A DNA stretch of 64,000 nucleotides, taken from positions 62,001 to 126,000 of the forward strand of contig NZ_BJZV01000007.1 of assembly GCF_007992215.1 (NCBI RefSeq), written 5' to 3'. The stretch comes from Methylobacterium gnaphalii (GTDB lineage: Bacteria; Pseudomonadota; Alphaproteobacteria; Rhizobiales; Beijerinckiaceae). Shown piece after piece: positions 29,083 to 37,783 of this stretch. Numbering within the stretch: the first letter of the stretch is position 1; the number at the start of each line of letters is the position of its first letter. A program made the position numbers and the translations under genes. The notes beneath the pieces were generated by a model. That model was not told the origin of the DNA, ran no database searches, and saw only the letters and a program-made list of their open reading frames with translations.

Positions 29083-30950
29083 AGCCCCAACCAGCCTCGT
29101 ATCTCTTTGCCGCGACCCAGGCGGTGCCGCTCGATCTCCTCGACTTCGGGCACGGCGAAACCGGCGTGAGCGTCAACGCCAGGACCATGGGTCAGGATGA
29201 GGCGATCGACGAACTGGCGGCGTCCATCCTCGCCCACGGTCTGATCCAGCCGCTCGTCGTCCGTCGCACCGAGGGTGATGAGCTTCGCTTCACGGTGATC
29301 GCCGGCAACCGCCGGCTCGCCGCCCTGCAGAAGCTGGCGGCTGCGGGAAAGCTGCCGGAGCCGAACCCGCTCATCGATGTGGTGGCGCGCGATCTCGCCG
29401 ACGGCGAGGCGCTTGAGGTGTCGCTCGCGGAAAACCTCAACCGGCTGCCGCTTCACCCGGTCGACCAATACGAGGTTTTCGCCCGACTCGGCACCGGCAA
29501 GAACGCGATCAGTGAGGCCGCGATCGCCACGCGTTTCGGCATGCCTCGCAAGGAGGTGAAACAGCGCCTGGCGCTCGGTCGCCTCGCTCCTGAGATCCTC
29601 GACGCCTGGCGCAAGGGGAAGATCCACGCCGAGACCGCCCAGGCCTTCACGCTGGCGCGCGACGTCGAGCACCAGCTCGAGGTGTTCAGGCGGCTTGGGA
29701 AGGAAGGCGGCGTCTATCCGTACCGCGTCCGGGAGGAGTTCTCGAAGACCTTCGCGAGCGCGAGCGGGAAGCTCGTCGAATTCGTCGGTCTCGATGCCTA
29801 CAAGGCCGCCGGCGGCACGGTGCGCACCGACCTGTTCAGCGACCGCAAGGATCTCGCCAACCCCGAGATCATTGCGCGGCTTGTCCAAGAGAAGACGGAA
29901 TCGCTCGTCGATGAGCTGAAGGCCGAAGGCTGGTCCTGGGTCGCGCTCGCTGACGACGTCAGCATGGACCATTACCTCTGGCCGAAGATCACGCCCGGCG
30001 AGATGCAGTTCACGAAGGGCGAGAAAGCCGACCTGGCTGAGAACGAGGCGCGCCTTCGCGAGAGCAGCTGCATCGGTGATGAGCGCCTCAGGATCACTGC
30101 CGAGTGTCGGGAGATCGAGCAGGCGGCGGAGGCCCGCGCCTACGCCGACGATGACCGGGCTCGCGCCGGCGCCATCATCGACATCGGCTGGGGCGGTAAG
30201 GTCACCATCAGGCGCGGTGTCCTCAAGCCAGGCGCCAAGGCGTCGGCCGGCGAACCAGCGCCGGCGGTAGAGGAGGGGCCGAAGCCTCTCAGCCAGACAC
30301 TCGCCCACACGCTGTCCTGCCAGCTGTCCGACGCGCTCGCCGGCAGCCTCGCGACCGATCCGGATCTCGCGCTGTCGGTCATGCTGGCCACGTTCCTGAC
30401 CCACTCGGGATCGCCGTGCATCGTCCGCCACTCGGGACGCGCGGCCGGCCCGCTCAAGGAACGCGTGGCCGAACTGCAGCTCGGCAAGTTCCCTGAGGTC
30501 CTGCAGACGGTACGGGACATGCCGCAGGACGATCGCCTCGAGCTGCTCGCGGCCGTCGCCGGCGCGGCGATCGACGCCTCGAGCACGGCGTTCGGCGCGA
30601 TGTCCAGTGTCGCGAAAGGCGTCGACGCGGCCTCGGTCTCAGCCGTGTTCGCCGCGATCGATCCGGACGAGGTTCGGCACCAGGTCGGAGAGCAGTTTGA
30701 TGCCGTAGCCTACTTCGCCGGCGCGTCGAAGGCGCACGCGATCGCAGCGCTCACCGAGATCCACGGACGCAACACCTGCACCTCGACGAAGAAGGGCGAC
30801 ATCGCTGCGCTCGCTGAGATCGAGGCGACGAAGCACGGCTGGCTGCCGACCGAGTTGCGCACCGTCCACTACACAGGCCCGGGCGCCGCGAAGCCGAAGG
30901 CGAAGCGTGGCTCGAAGCGGTCGGCAGCCGCACTGCAGGAAGCGGCGTGA
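29079..30950 (+). CDS. ParB/RepB-family partition-like protein, phage
   Basis: 623 aa from ATG 29079. ParB N-terminal domain at about residues 30-130 (HGLIQPLVVRR, FTVIAGNRRLAAL, LAENLNRLPLHPVDQYEVF) and a central HTH (ISEAAIATRFGMPRKEVKQR, LGRLAPEILDAWRKGKIHAE). The long C-terminal half is not part of canonical ParB; it resembles plasmid/phage ParB-like proteins of 600-700 aa whose role is debated. No ParA gene lies nearby, which argues against a classical partition system and for transcription or nuclease functions. Confidence 0.88.
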   Translation: MKPQPASYLFAATQAVPLDLLDFGHGETGVSVNARTMGQDEAIDELAASILAHGLIQPLVVRRTEGDELRFTVIAGNRRLAALQKLAAAGKLPEPNPLIDVVARDLADGEALEVSLAENLNRLPLHPVDQYEVFARLGTGKNAISEAAIATRFGMPRKEVKQRLALGRLAPEILDAWRKGKIHAETAQAFTLARDVEHQLEVFRRLGKEGGVYPYRVREEFSKTFASASGKLVEFVGLDAYKAAGGTVRTDLFSDRKDLANPEIIARLVQEKTESLVDELKAEGWSWVALADDVSMDHYLWPKITPGEMQFTKGEKADLAENEARLRESSCIGDERLRITAECREIEQAAEARAYADDDRARAGAIIDIGWGGKVTIRRGVLKPGAKASAGEPAPAVEEGPKPLSQTLAHTLSCQLSDALAGSLATDPDLALSVMLATFLTHSGSPCIVRHSGRAAGPLKERVAELQLGKFPEVLQTVRDMPQDDRLELLAAVAGAAIDASSTAFGAMSSVAKGVDAASVSAVFAAIDPDEVRHQVGEQFDAVAYFAGASKAHAIAALTEIHGRNTCTSTKKGDIAALAEIEATKHGWLPTELRTVHYTGPGAAKPKAKRGSKRSAAALQEAA

Positions 30951-31822
30951 TGGCCGAGAACACGAAAATCGAGTGGGCGCACCACACCTTCAATCCGTGG
31001 ACCGGCTGCACGCGCATCAGCCCGGCTTGCGATAACTGCTACGCGGCCGATTGGGCGAAGCGCACGGGTCAGCCCCACCTCTGGGAAGGCTCCCGCCGCC
31101 GCACGTCCGAGGAAAACTGGCGGAAACCATTGAAGTGGAACCGCAGCGCCGCGGCTGCCGGCATCCGCTACCGCGTGTTCTGCGCCTCCCTCGCCGACGT
31201 GTTCGACAACCAGGCGAAGGAGGTCTGGCGTTCTGACCTGTTCGAGTTGATCGAGGCGACACCGAGCCTCGACTGGATGCTGCTGACCAAGCGTCCTCAG
31301 AACATCGCCAAGATGGTCTGGCCGAGGTGGGACGCTGGCCTGCCTAGTAACGTCTGGCTCGGCGCCACTGTCGAGGACCGGAAGCGGCTCGCGAATATCG
31401 ACCACCTGCGCGCCGTGCCGGCGGCGGTCCGCTTCCTGTCGATCGAGCCGCTGCTCGAAGACCTCGGCGAGATCGACCTCACTGGCATCCATCTCGTCAT
31501 CGTCGGCGGCGAGAGCGGCCCGAACGCCCGGCCGATGCACCCGCACTGGGCGCGCAGCATCCGCGAGCAATGCGTCGCTGCCGGCGTCCCCTTCTTCTTC
31601 AAGCAATGGGGCGACTGGCTCGACGAGGGCCTGGCGACGGCACAGCACTGCGCACCGACCGACAGCATGTTCGACGTCTACGGACGTCCGACCGGACCCC
31701 GCTGGTACTTCTACGATCCTGATGACCGCCTCGGAGGCGCGATGATCCGGATCGGCAAGAAGGCCGCCGGCCGCCTCCTAGACGGCGTCGAGCACAACGG
31801 CATGCCGGAGGCTCGGGTCTGA
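30950..31822 (+). CDS. Phage Gp37/Gp68-family protein (DUF5131)
   Basis: 290 aa from ATG 30950 (GTG 30947 possible). Opening KIEWAHHTFNPWTGCTRISP continues with ACDNCYAADWAKR: a C-x6-C-x2-C cluster with CYA as in radical-SAM-like proteins, though it is not the canonical CX3CX2C. Later motifs LLTKRPQNIAKM, GGESGPNARPMHP and PFFFKQWGDW are hallmarks of DUF5131. The family is frequent in phages and mobile islands; its reaction is not established. Coupled to the ASCH-like and DUF1643 genes. Confidence 0.85.
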   Translation: MAENTKIEWAHHTFNPWTGCTRISPACDNCYAADWAKRTGQPHLWEGSRRRTSEENWRKPLKWNRSAAAAGIRYRVFCASLADVFDNQAKEVWRSDLFELIEATPSLDWMLLTKRPQNIAKMVWPRWDAGLPSNVWLGATVEDRKRLANIDHLRAVPAAVRFLSIEPLLEDLGEIDLTGIHLVIVGGESGPNARPMHPHWARSIREQCVAAGVPFFFKQWGDWLDEGLATAQHCAPTDSMFDVYGRPTGPRWYFYDPDDRLGGAMIRIGKKAAGRLLDGVEHNGMPEARV

Positions 31823-32214
31823 TGGTGGCTTACAGCTTTAAGAAGCGCTTCGCCGAGCCGATCCTCGCCGGCACCAAGGCGCAGACGATCCGGGCCAACC
31901 GGAAGCGGCATGCTCGGCCCGGCGAGCTGACGCATCTCTTCACCGGCATGCGCACGAAGTACTGCCGGCGGCTCGGCGTATCCGTCTGCATCGAGGCCAC
32001 GCCCATCCGCATGGATCTGCGCCAAGGTGTGGTGTTCTGCAACGACGGCTGGATCCGATCGCAGGAGGATCTGGACGCATTCGCCGTGCGCGATGGCTTC
32101 GGCTGCTGGGATGAACTCGTCGCCTTCTGGGCGGCGGAGCACCCCGGCATCGACGAGTTCGACGGCATGCTGATCCGCTGGCAGCCGCTCGACATCGCAG
32201 GAGCCGCAGCGTGA
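31822..32214 (+). CDS. ASCH-like phage protein
   Basis: 130 aa, ATG 31822 overlapping the previous stop. The first 60 residues (YSFKKRFAEPILAGTKAQTIR, then RHARPGELTHLFTGMRTKYC) have the K-x-T-I-R and RPGD-like pattern of ASCH/PUA-fold proteins, which bind RNA or modified nucleotides. The C-terminal DGMLIRWQP fits the closing strand. Function in the phage unknown. Confidence 0.75.
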   Translation: MVAYSFKKRFAEPILAGTKAQTIRANRKRHARPGELTHLFTGMRTKYCRRLGVSVCIEATPIRMDLRQGVVFCNDGWIRSQEDLDAFAVRDGFGCWDELVAFWAAEHPGIDEFDGMLIRWQPLDIAGAAA

Positions 32215-32765
32215 GTGCGATCATCTCTCCGTGCGGCGCATACCGCTATCGCCTCGAGCGTAGCATCGGCGGGTTGCTTGCGGGTCCGACCTTCGCCTGG
32301 ATCATGGTGAACCCGTCGACGGCCGACGCCGAGGCAAACGATCACACCATCCGCAAGGTGATCGGATTCTCCGAGCGGCTAGGTGCTGGTCACATCGTCG
32401 TCGGCAACCTGTTCGCCTATCGCGCGACCGACATCCGCGCGCTGCGCACGGCAGCCGACCCAATAGGTGTCGACGGTGGCGACCATCTGCGCGCGATCAT
32501 GCGCGAGGCCAAGAAGGTGATCGTCGCTTGGGGGCCGTGCGCGAAGCTGCCGCGCTGGCTCCGCAACCGATGGATGGAGGTCGCCGGCATCGCCGAGGCT
32601 AACGGCATCCCGCTCTGGTGTCTGGGGACCGCCCAGGATGGCCACCCGCTGCATCCGCTTACGCTCGGCTACGAACGAAGCCTGTCGATCTGGAAGCGCC
32701 CGGACCTTGAAGCGCTGGCCGAGCGCGGCGTGCGGCCGACCGAAGCAATGGGAGCAGCAGCATGA
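32211..32765 (+). CDS. DUF1643-family protein
   Basis: 184 aa from GTG 32211 (GTGA overlap). Matches DUF1643: YRYRLERSIGG, FAWIMVNPSTADAEANDHTI, GNLFAYRATDI, VIVAWGPCAKLP, then GHPLHPLTLGY. The conserved NPSTAD and HP motifs are intact. Usually about 160-190 aa and common in phages and plasmids; biochemical role unknown. Sits with DUF5131 and ASCH-like genes, suggesting a joint nucleotide-related function. Confidence 0.85.
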   Translation: MSAIISPCGAYRYRLERSIGGLLAGPTFAWIMVNPSTADAEANDHTIRKVIGFSERLGAGHIVVGNLFAYRATDIRALRTAADPIGVDGGDHLRAIMREAKKVIVAWGPCAKLPRWLRNRWMEVAGIAEANGIPLWCLGTAQDGHPLHPLTLGYERSLSIWKRPDLEALAERGVRPTEAMGAAA

Positions 32766-32783
32766 CACCGGAGGACCGCCACC

Positions 32784-33065
32784 ATGCCGACCAAGGCGCA
32801 GCTCCGGCAGTGGGAGCAGGAGAACCTCGAGGCGAACCGGAGGTGGCTCGCCGAGGAAAAACTGCGCATCGAGCGCCAACGCACGCTCTGGGAAATGACG
32901 TTTCCGAACGCCGCGAAGGACCGGCTGAAGGAGGCGATGCTCGCGCAGGCATGGCGGCTCCTGGATGCGGGACAGGGGGAAGCGGCGGACGCGATCCTGG
33001 AGTTTCTGCCGGAGGCGGAGACGGACAAGCTCCTGCGCGAGTTCTTCCCGGAGCTGCACGAGTGA
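32784..33065 (+). CDS. Phage hypothetical coiled-coil protein
   Basis: 93 aa from ATG 32784 with GGAGG upstream. Highly charged helices (QLRQWEQENLEANRRWLAEE) throughout. Its stop overlaps the next GTG start. Function unknown. Confidence 0.65.
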   Translation: MPTKAQLRQWEQENLEANRRWLAEEKLRIERQRTLWEMTFPNAAKDRLKEAMLAQAWRLLDAGQGEAADAILEFLPEAETDKLLREFFPELHE

Positions 33066-33529
33066 GCATGGAACCCGGCCGCACGGCCTACGAAGCCCGG
33101 TTTGCCGGCGAGAAGCAGGGTCCGCGCGGCACCGTCGACGAGTGGGAGATGCTGTGCCCGTCGGCGAAGGCGATCTGGCAGCGGATGGAGGACGAGGTCG
33201 CGAAGATGATCTTCGCCGAGATCCAGCGCTTCTACGACGCCGAAATCGGCATGCTGATGCACCAAGCCGAGTTCTGGCACGAAAACGGCGCGCCGGCGGC
33301 TGTCCACCACCGCGTGATGAACGCTGATTCCTACTTCCAGATCGTCTCGCTGATGCATGATCTGGCGGAAGCCAAGGAGCCGCTGAAGCTTCTCAGCAGG
33401 CGCATTACGACGATCCCAGCCGGCACCTATCCGCCGCTCGCCCACATCCATGCGTACCGCGACGTCACTTTCGCGGCGAAGGAGCTCGCGGCGGCCAATG
33501 CGAGAAAGAGAGGGCAGGGCAATGCCTAG
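33062..33529 (+). CDS. Phage hypothetical protein, 155 aa
   Basis: GTG 33062 overlaps the previous stop; ATG 33068 is an in-frame alternative. Helical, with AIWQRMEDEVAKMIFAEIQR and SYFQIVSLMHDLAEAKEPLK. No family recognised. Its end overlaps the excisionase-like gene by 8 bp. Confidence 0.65.
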   Translation: MSMEPGRTAYEARFAGEKQGPRGTVDEWEMLCPSAKAIWQRMEDEVAKMIFAEIQRFYDAEIGMLMHQAEFWHENGAPAAVHHRVMNADSYFQIVSLMHDLAEAKEPLKLLSRRITTIPAGTYPPLAHIHAYRDVTFAAKELAAANARKRGQGNA

Positions 33530-33869
33530 CACTCGGGTGCCTGCCGCCCCGGACATCCGATTCCGTGTCGAGCCTGGCGACGTGCCGGCCGAGAAGGTCG
33601 CGCGCCGGCTGCACATCAGCCTCGCCGCCTTCGAGGCCTGCAAGGTGCGGCTGTTCATGCGCGGCTTCCCTCGGCCCGATCCAGACACCGGGAACTACGA
33701 CCTTGAGGCGGTCGACCGTTGGCGGCATCGCCGGCACCCGAGCTTGTTCCCAGAATTGACGCCGGCTGAGTCGTCGGTGTCATCTGCGGCCCCAGCGAAG
33801 TCGCTCGGGGAGATGGCGCGTGACGCGTTTGAGCGGGGGAAGGCCCCGGAGCGGCGCCGGAATGGTTGA
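33522..33869 (+). CDS. Excisionase-like HTH protein
   Basis: 115 aa from ATG 33522. Residues about 20-65 fit an AlpA/MerR-type HTH: VPAEKVARRLHISLAAFEAC, MRGFPRPDPDTGNYDLEAVD, RWRHRR, the pattern of phage excisionases and regulators that bend DNA at att sites. The position directly before and overlapping the integrase is typical of xis or its regulator. The direction of its effect is inferred. Confidence 0.68.
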   Translation: MPSTRVPAAPDIRFRVEPGDVPAEKVARRLHISLAAFEACKVRLFMRGFPRPDPDTGNYDLEAVDRWRHRRHPSLFPELTPAESSVSSAAPAKSLGEMARDAFERGKAPERRRNG

Positions 33870-35145
33870 CCTGCCGCGCCACGTGCGCGGGCGCCCGAAC
33901 CCGTCCGGGCGCATGTATTTCAGCTACGAGCGGTTCCGCGGCACTCCCCGCGCTTGGCCGGTCGTGCCGCTGCTCGATTCCCCGCGCGACGATGCCTTCT
34001 GGCGTCGGTGTCAGCAGTGCGAGGCCCTGGTCGCCGAGCAAACCGACGCGGGCTGGTCATGGGCCTGGATCAGCCCTTCCGGACGGTCCTACCCGCTGCC
34101 GTCACCGCGCGGAGAGGGAGCGGCCGCCGCGTTCTGGTCGGCCGTCGATGCCGCCGAGATCCGCGACCGCGCCGACGACGGCAAGGCGCGCAAGACGTTC
34201 GACGCGCTGATCGAGGTCTACCAGGCGCATCCGGCCTACACGAAGCTCGCCGACCTGACGAAGCGCGACTACGACCGGCACCTCAAGGCGATCGCAGACG
34301 CGTGGGGCAGCCAGCCCGTCGAGACGCTCACGGCGGTCGACGCTCAGCAAGCGATCGACCTGCGATCGTCCACGCCGTCCGGTGCACGGTATTTCCGGGC
34401 CGTGCTGTCCAAGCTGCTCTCGTTCGGCGCCGCGCGGGGCTTCTGCACGAGCAATGTGGCCGCGATCACCGAGAAGGTCGATCACGACGTCGAGCCGCAC
34501 AAGCCCTGGTCGGAGCGCGCGTTCGAGACGTTCTTCGAGCACGTGCGCCCGGGGCTGCATCTTCCCGTCTTCTCGGCGCTCTACACCGGCCAGCGTTCGG
34601 TAGACGTGCTGCCGATGCTCCGGCCGGCGCCGGGCGCCAACGCGATCGAGCTCATCGCCAGGAAGACGGGCGCAGAGGTCTTCGTCCCCATCCATTCCGA
34701 GTACCGCGAGATCCTGACCCGCACCCACATCGATCACGCGGCGCTGCACCTGCGCGAGGATGGCGAGCCCTGGACGCTCGGCGGCTACCGCACGGCCTGG
34801 CAGCGCGAGGTGACGATGAAGGACAGCAAGGGCCGGCCGGTCGAGTGCTCGGCCGCCAAGGCTGCGGCAATGGAGCAGTTTCGCGACGACGGCTTCGTTT
34901 TCCACGGCCTGCGCAAGAACGCCGTCAACATGCTGCTCGAGACCGGCTGCACCGAGGCCGAGGTCTCGGCGATCGTCGAGATGTCGGAGCAGATGGTGCG
35001 GCACTACAGCCGCGACGTGAACAAGCGCCGGCTGGCGAAGAGTGCGATGCGCAAGCTCGAAGAAGGCTGGGCAGAGACCCGAAAGAACCTGTTCGGTGCC
35101 GGATCACAGCCCCATCGGAAGGGGGGTTTGGACACAGCACACTAG
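33862..35145 (+). CDS. int: Tyrosine integrase of the prophage
   Basis: 427 aa from ATG 33862, overlapping the excisionase-like gene. N-terminal arm-binding region (to about residue 105), core-binding domain (about 112-205), catalytic domain with Arg245 in YTGQRSVDVL, Lys268 in ARKTGAE, His348-x2-Arg351 in FHGLRKNA, His381 and nucleophile Tyr382 in VRHYSRD. All catalytic residues are present. The gene ends 70 bp from the 3' end of tRNA-Lys, the expected integration site. It inserts and excises the prophage. Confidence 0.93.
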   Translation: MVDLPRHVRGRPNPSGRMYFSYERFRGTPRAWPVVPLLDSPRDDAFWRRCQQCEALVAEQTDAGWSWAWISPSGRSYPLPSPRGEGAAAAFWSAVDAAEIRDRADDGKARKTFDALIEVYQAHPAYTKLADLTKRDYDRHLKAIADAWGSQPVETLTAVDAQQAIDLRSSTPSGARYFRAVLSKLLSFGAARGFCTSNVAAITEKVDHDVEPHKPWSERAFETFFEHVRPGLHLPVFSALYTGQRSVDVLPMLRPAPGANAIELIARKTGAEVFVPIHSEYREILTRTHIDHAALHLREDGEPWTLGGYRTAWQREVTMKDSKGRPVECSAAKAAAMEQFRDDGFVFHGLRKNAVNMLLETGCTEAEVSAIVEMSEQMVRHYSRDVNKRRLAKSAMRKLEEGWAETRKNLFGAGSQPHRKGGLDTAH

Positions 35146-35194
35146 TTCTTGGACACACCGCCGCGTTGGCCGCAGTGCCGTTCAAGTCTAAGTC

Positions 35195-35260
35195 GCTGTA
35201 GTTACTGGAAGATTTGGTGAGCGCGCTGGGACTCGAACCCAGGACCTACAGATTAAAAGT
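35195..35260. other. Presumed right attachment site overlapping tRNA-Lys 3' end
   Basis: Integrase gene stops at 35145 and the tRNA-Lys 3' end is at 35215, with no gene between. Phages that use a tRNA gene regenerate its 3' part, so the identity segment should begin close to 35215 and extend into the T-arm. The partner copy is off the left edge, so the limits are approximate. Confidence 0.5.
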
Positions 35261-35290
35261 CCGTTGCTCTACCAGCTGAGCTACGCGCTC
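35215..35290 (-). tRNA. tRNA-Lys (anticodon TTT)
   Basis: 76 nt. Acceptor GAGCGCG...CGCGCTC, D-arm AGCTCAGCTGGTAGAGC, anticodon loop CTTTTAA, T-arm GGTTCGAGTCC, and an encoded CCA at 35217-35215. The gene is intact although the prophage abuts its 3' end. Clearly the prophage target. Confidence 0.95.
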
Positions 35291-35337
35291 GCCTCCGAGG
35301 CCGGGAAATCCGCCTCGATCGTCGGAAGCGTCGATCA

Positions 35338-35366
35338 AGAAAAAGCACCAACCGTCAGGTTGGTGC
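35338..35366 (-). terminator. Rho-independent terminator fused to the tRNA-Leu 3' end
   Basis: On the minus strand GCACCAACC, loop TGAC, GGTTGGTGC followed by TTTTTCTTG. The first arm uses the last bases of the tRNA including its CCA, so the terminator stem overlaps the mature tRNA end. Confidence 0.85.
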
Positions 35367-35445
35367 GGCCAAGAGGACTCGAACCTCCACCCCTCGCGGG
35401 ACTAGCACCTCAAGCTAGCGCGTCTACCAATTCCGCCATGGCCGC
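35361..35445 (-). tRNA. tRNA-Leu (anticodon GAG)
   Basis: 85 nt, class II with a long variable arm. Acceptor GCGGCCA...TGGCCGC, anticodon loop TTGAGGT (GAG), T-arm GGTTCGAGTCC, encoded CCA at 35363-35361. Confidence 0.93.
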
Positions 35446-35569
35446 TCGCCACATGTTCCCGAGGCCAGCGCCGCGAGCGGGGCCGGTGAGCCCGTGTGAG
35501 CGGCGGAGCGGATAACAGATGGATTTAGCGGGCACAAGCGCGGTTTGCGGATTCGTGCGTCCGACGCCA

Positions 35570-35875
35570 TCAAAGCAGCGCTTCCGCGTGTTCGAGAACC
35601 GGCACCTCGCCCTCACCGATGGTCATGCCCGGTTCGCGGATGACGGCCGGCCTGCGGATCAGTTCGGTCACCTCAATGGCGATGCGGTTTCCCGTGACCA
35701 CGATCTGTCCGCGGGCGATCGGGTGGTCGTTCGCAAGAATCTCGACCATATCGGTCTCGGTGGATTCGAGTTCGATCACGGCGCCGCGGCCCATGCGCAG
35801 CAGCATGTGCAGCGGCATGTGGCTGCGCCCGAGCACTACCTTGAGGTCGACTTTAAGGTCTTCGAGAACGGCCAC
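35570..35875 (-). CDS. fliN: FliN-like flagellar motor switch protein
   Basis: 101 aa from GTG 35875 (AAGGA upstream); a TTG-initiated extension to 35917 is possible. The SpoA/FliN domain fills the protein: VDLKVVLGRSHMPLHMLLRM, GAVIELESTETDMVEILAND and ARGQIVVTGNRIAIEVTELI. It is the C-ring component that binds CheY-P-regulated FliM. No other flagellar gene adjoins it, although fliI/fliJ are 12 kb away. Confidence 0.8.
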   Translation of the reverse strand: MAVLEDLKVDLKVVLGRSHMPLHMLLRMGRGAVIELESTETDMVEILANDHPIARGQIVVTGNRIAIEVTELIRRPAVIREPGMTIGEGEVPVLEHAEALL

Positions 35876-35967
35876 GCCACGATCCTTGAGCCCACGGCCC
35901 GGCTGACGGCGCTGCAAGCGCCACCGATCGATGCCGTCATCGACCTTCCGCGCTTTATGGTGAAGCC

Positions 35968-36708
35968 TTGGTAAACGACGCCCCGATCACCTCACCACAA
36001 TCGGCACCTCGCCTGTCGGTGAGCCCGGTCTCGTTCCTGGCTGTGCCCGGCTCACCGGCGGTCGCATGGCAAGTGAGCGACGAGCTGATCGGCTACGACG
36101 ATGCCGTGGAGGCCATGGAGTCGCGGGCTGCCGCCATTGCGCGCTGTGAGGCACCGGAGCTCGTCTGGCTGCTGGAGCATCCACCGCTCTACACGGCGGG
36201 CACATCCGCGCAGGAGGCCGACTTGGTGCAGCCGGATCGCTTTCCGGTCCACCGGACAGGGCGGGGAGGGCAGTACACCTATCATGGACCTGGCCAGCGC
36301 GTGGCCTACGTGATGCTCGACCTCGGCCGCCGCCGGCAGGACCTGCGCGCCTACGTGGCGAGCCTGGAGGCTTGGCTGATCGCTGCCCTCGACACTTTCA
36401 ACGTCCGGGCGGAGCGCCGCGAGGACCGCGTCGGCGTCTGGGTGCGACGCCCCGAGAAGGGGGAGGGAGTCGAGGATAAGATCGCGGCGATCGGCATCCG
36501 CGTGCGCCGCTGGGTAAGCCTGCACGGCATCAGCCTCAACGTTGAGCCCGACCTCACACATTTCTCCGGCATCGTGCCCTGCGGGGTGCACCAGCACGGC
36601 GTGACAAGCCTCGCCGATCTCGGGCGGATCATCTCCATGCCGGAAGCCGACATGGCTCTGCGCGCGACCTTCGAGCCGATCTTCGGACCAACCGTGGACG
36701 CGGGCTGA
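35968..36708 (+). CDS. lipB: Lipoyl(octanoyl) transferase LipB
   Basis: Transfers octanoyl from ACP to lipoyl domains of 2-oxoacid dehydrogenases and GcvH. 246 aa. Family motifs: [14 protein letters not shown], the signature [33 protein letters not shown] with the catalytic Lys, and the active-site Cys in [14 protein letters not shown]. The start is uncertain: TTG 35968 gives full length, GTG 36019 a shorter N-terminus. It converges on the transporter gene, with stops adjacent. Confidence 0.93.
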   Translation: MVNDAPITSPQSAPRLSVSPVSFLAVPGSPAVAWQVSDELIGYDDAVEAMESRAAAIARCEAPELVWLLEHPPLYTAGTSAQEADLVQPDRFPVHRTGRGGQYTYHGPGQRVAYVMLDLGRRRQDLRAYVASLEAWLIAALDTFNVRAERREDRVGVWVRRPEKGEGVEDKIAAIGIRVRRWVSLHGISLNVEPDLTHFSGIVPCGVHQHGVTSLADLGRIISMPEADMALRATFEPIFGPTVDAG

Positions 36709-37596
36709 TCAGATCACCGGCACGCCGCGCGCCTTGGCCATGTCTCCCGGCTCGACATGGATGGTGACGACGACCCCCTCGACGGCAGCTTCGATTCCGT
36801 TCTCGATCCGGTCGCAGATGGCGTGGCTGTCGGCGACGCTCATCTCGCCCGGCACGACCAAGTGGAAATCCACGAAGGTCGCGCTGCCGGCGTGGCGAGT
36901 ACGCACGTCATGCGCCTCTAGGGCGCCCTCGCCGTGACTGGAGATCAGCTCCCGGATCTTCTGGATCATCTCGGGGGAGGCAGCTTGGTCCATGAGGCCG
37001 TTGATCGAGTCCCGCATCATCGTCCAGCCCGACCACAGGATCTGCAGGGCAACGAGTCCGGCCACTAGGGGATCGAGCACCAACACGTCGGTGAGCAGCA
37101 CCAGCGCTACGCCAACGATGACGCCACCGGAGGTCACCACGTCGGCGATGACGTGGCGCGCATCGGCGACGAGCGCAGGCGAGCGCCAGGCGCGGCCACG
37201 GCGCAGGAGCACCCAGCCCCAGGCCGCGTTGATCACGGTGGCGAGCCCGTTCACGGCGAGGCCAATGACTGGCGCGTCGATGGCCTTGGGCGAGACGATG
37301 CCCAGATAGGCCTCGCGCAGGATCAGCAGGGCCGCGACGATGATCAGCGTGCCCTCGATCACCGCGGAAAAATACTCGGCCTTATGGTGGCCGTAGGGAT
37401 GATTGTCGTCGGCTGGCTGCGCGGCGACCCGCAGGGCCACAAGGGCGCAGACCGCTGCGACCACGTTAATGATGCTCTCCAGCGCATCCGAGTAGAGCGC
37501 GATGCTGCCCGTCAGCCAAAACGCCGCGAATTTTAGCGCCGTCACCAGAATGCCGATGGTCGCGCTCAGTAGGGCGGCTTTCTCGGTGCGGTTCAT
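36709..37596 (-). CDS. Cation diffusion facilitator (CDF) metal exporter
   Basis: 295 aa, ATG 37596. Five to six membrane helices; metal-site residues in YSDALESIINV, HPYGHHKAEYFS and DARHVIADVVTS, matching the site A pattern D-x3/4-S and H-x3-D of CDF antiporters. C-terminal cytoplasmic domain (HDVRTRHAGSATFVDFHLVV, ADSHAICDRIE) is the usual dimerising ferredoxin-like fold. Probably exports Zn, Co, Fe or Mn with proton exchange; substrate cannot be read from sequence. Confidence 0.9.
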   Translation of the reverse strand: MNRTEKAALLSATIGILVTALKFAAFWLTGSIALYSDALESIINVVAAVCALVALRVAAQPADDNHPYGHHKAEYFSAVIEGTLIIVAALLILREAYLGIVSPKAIDAPVIGLAVNGLATVINAAWGWVLLRRGRAWRSPALVADARHVIADVVTSGGVIVGVALVLLTDVLVLDPLVAGLVALQILWSGWTMMRDSINGLMDQAASPEMIQKIRELISSHGEGALEAHDVRTRHAGSATFVDFHLVVPGEMSVADSHAICDRIENGIEAAVEGVVVTIHVEPGDMAKARGVPVI

Positions 37597-37783
37597 GATG
37601 CGACCGGGCGCTCGCGCAATCGTCAGGAGGAGATGCCGCGCCCATAGCCGCCGGCCAGCCGGAAGACCACGGCAAAGGTTTTAGCCGCGGCTATGAGGCG
37701 TCCAGGCGAGGTGTGGTGCGGCCGCGTCGTGTTGATCACCCTAATGCTGCACAGCCTTTCAAGAGTATTATCTCAGATCAGGC

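Larger units (their letters stand above)
1..35218. mobile_element. Prophage, right-hand part (left end outside window)
   Basis: A continuous block of phage-type genes: lambda-like immunity region at 18.6-20.1 kb, divergent early operons, recombination and replication genes, small overlapping ORFs, and a tyrosine integrase preceded by an excisionase-like gene directly beside the 3' end of a tRNA-Lys gene. Housekeeping genes begin immediately beyond the tRNA. The left boundary is not in the window because a virion-type gene runs off position 1. The right boundary is inferred to be inside or at the 3' end of the tRNA; the other att copy is not visible, so the exact end is uncertain. Confidence 0.9.

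Noticed and set aside
29079-30950. A ParAB partition system
   Set aside because: No ParA ATPase or parS-like repeats found near this long ParB-family gene.
35519-35974. Plus-strand ORF opposite the FliN-like gene
   Set aside because: The minus-strand frame encodes a recognisable SpoA/FliN domain; the plus frame has no family features.
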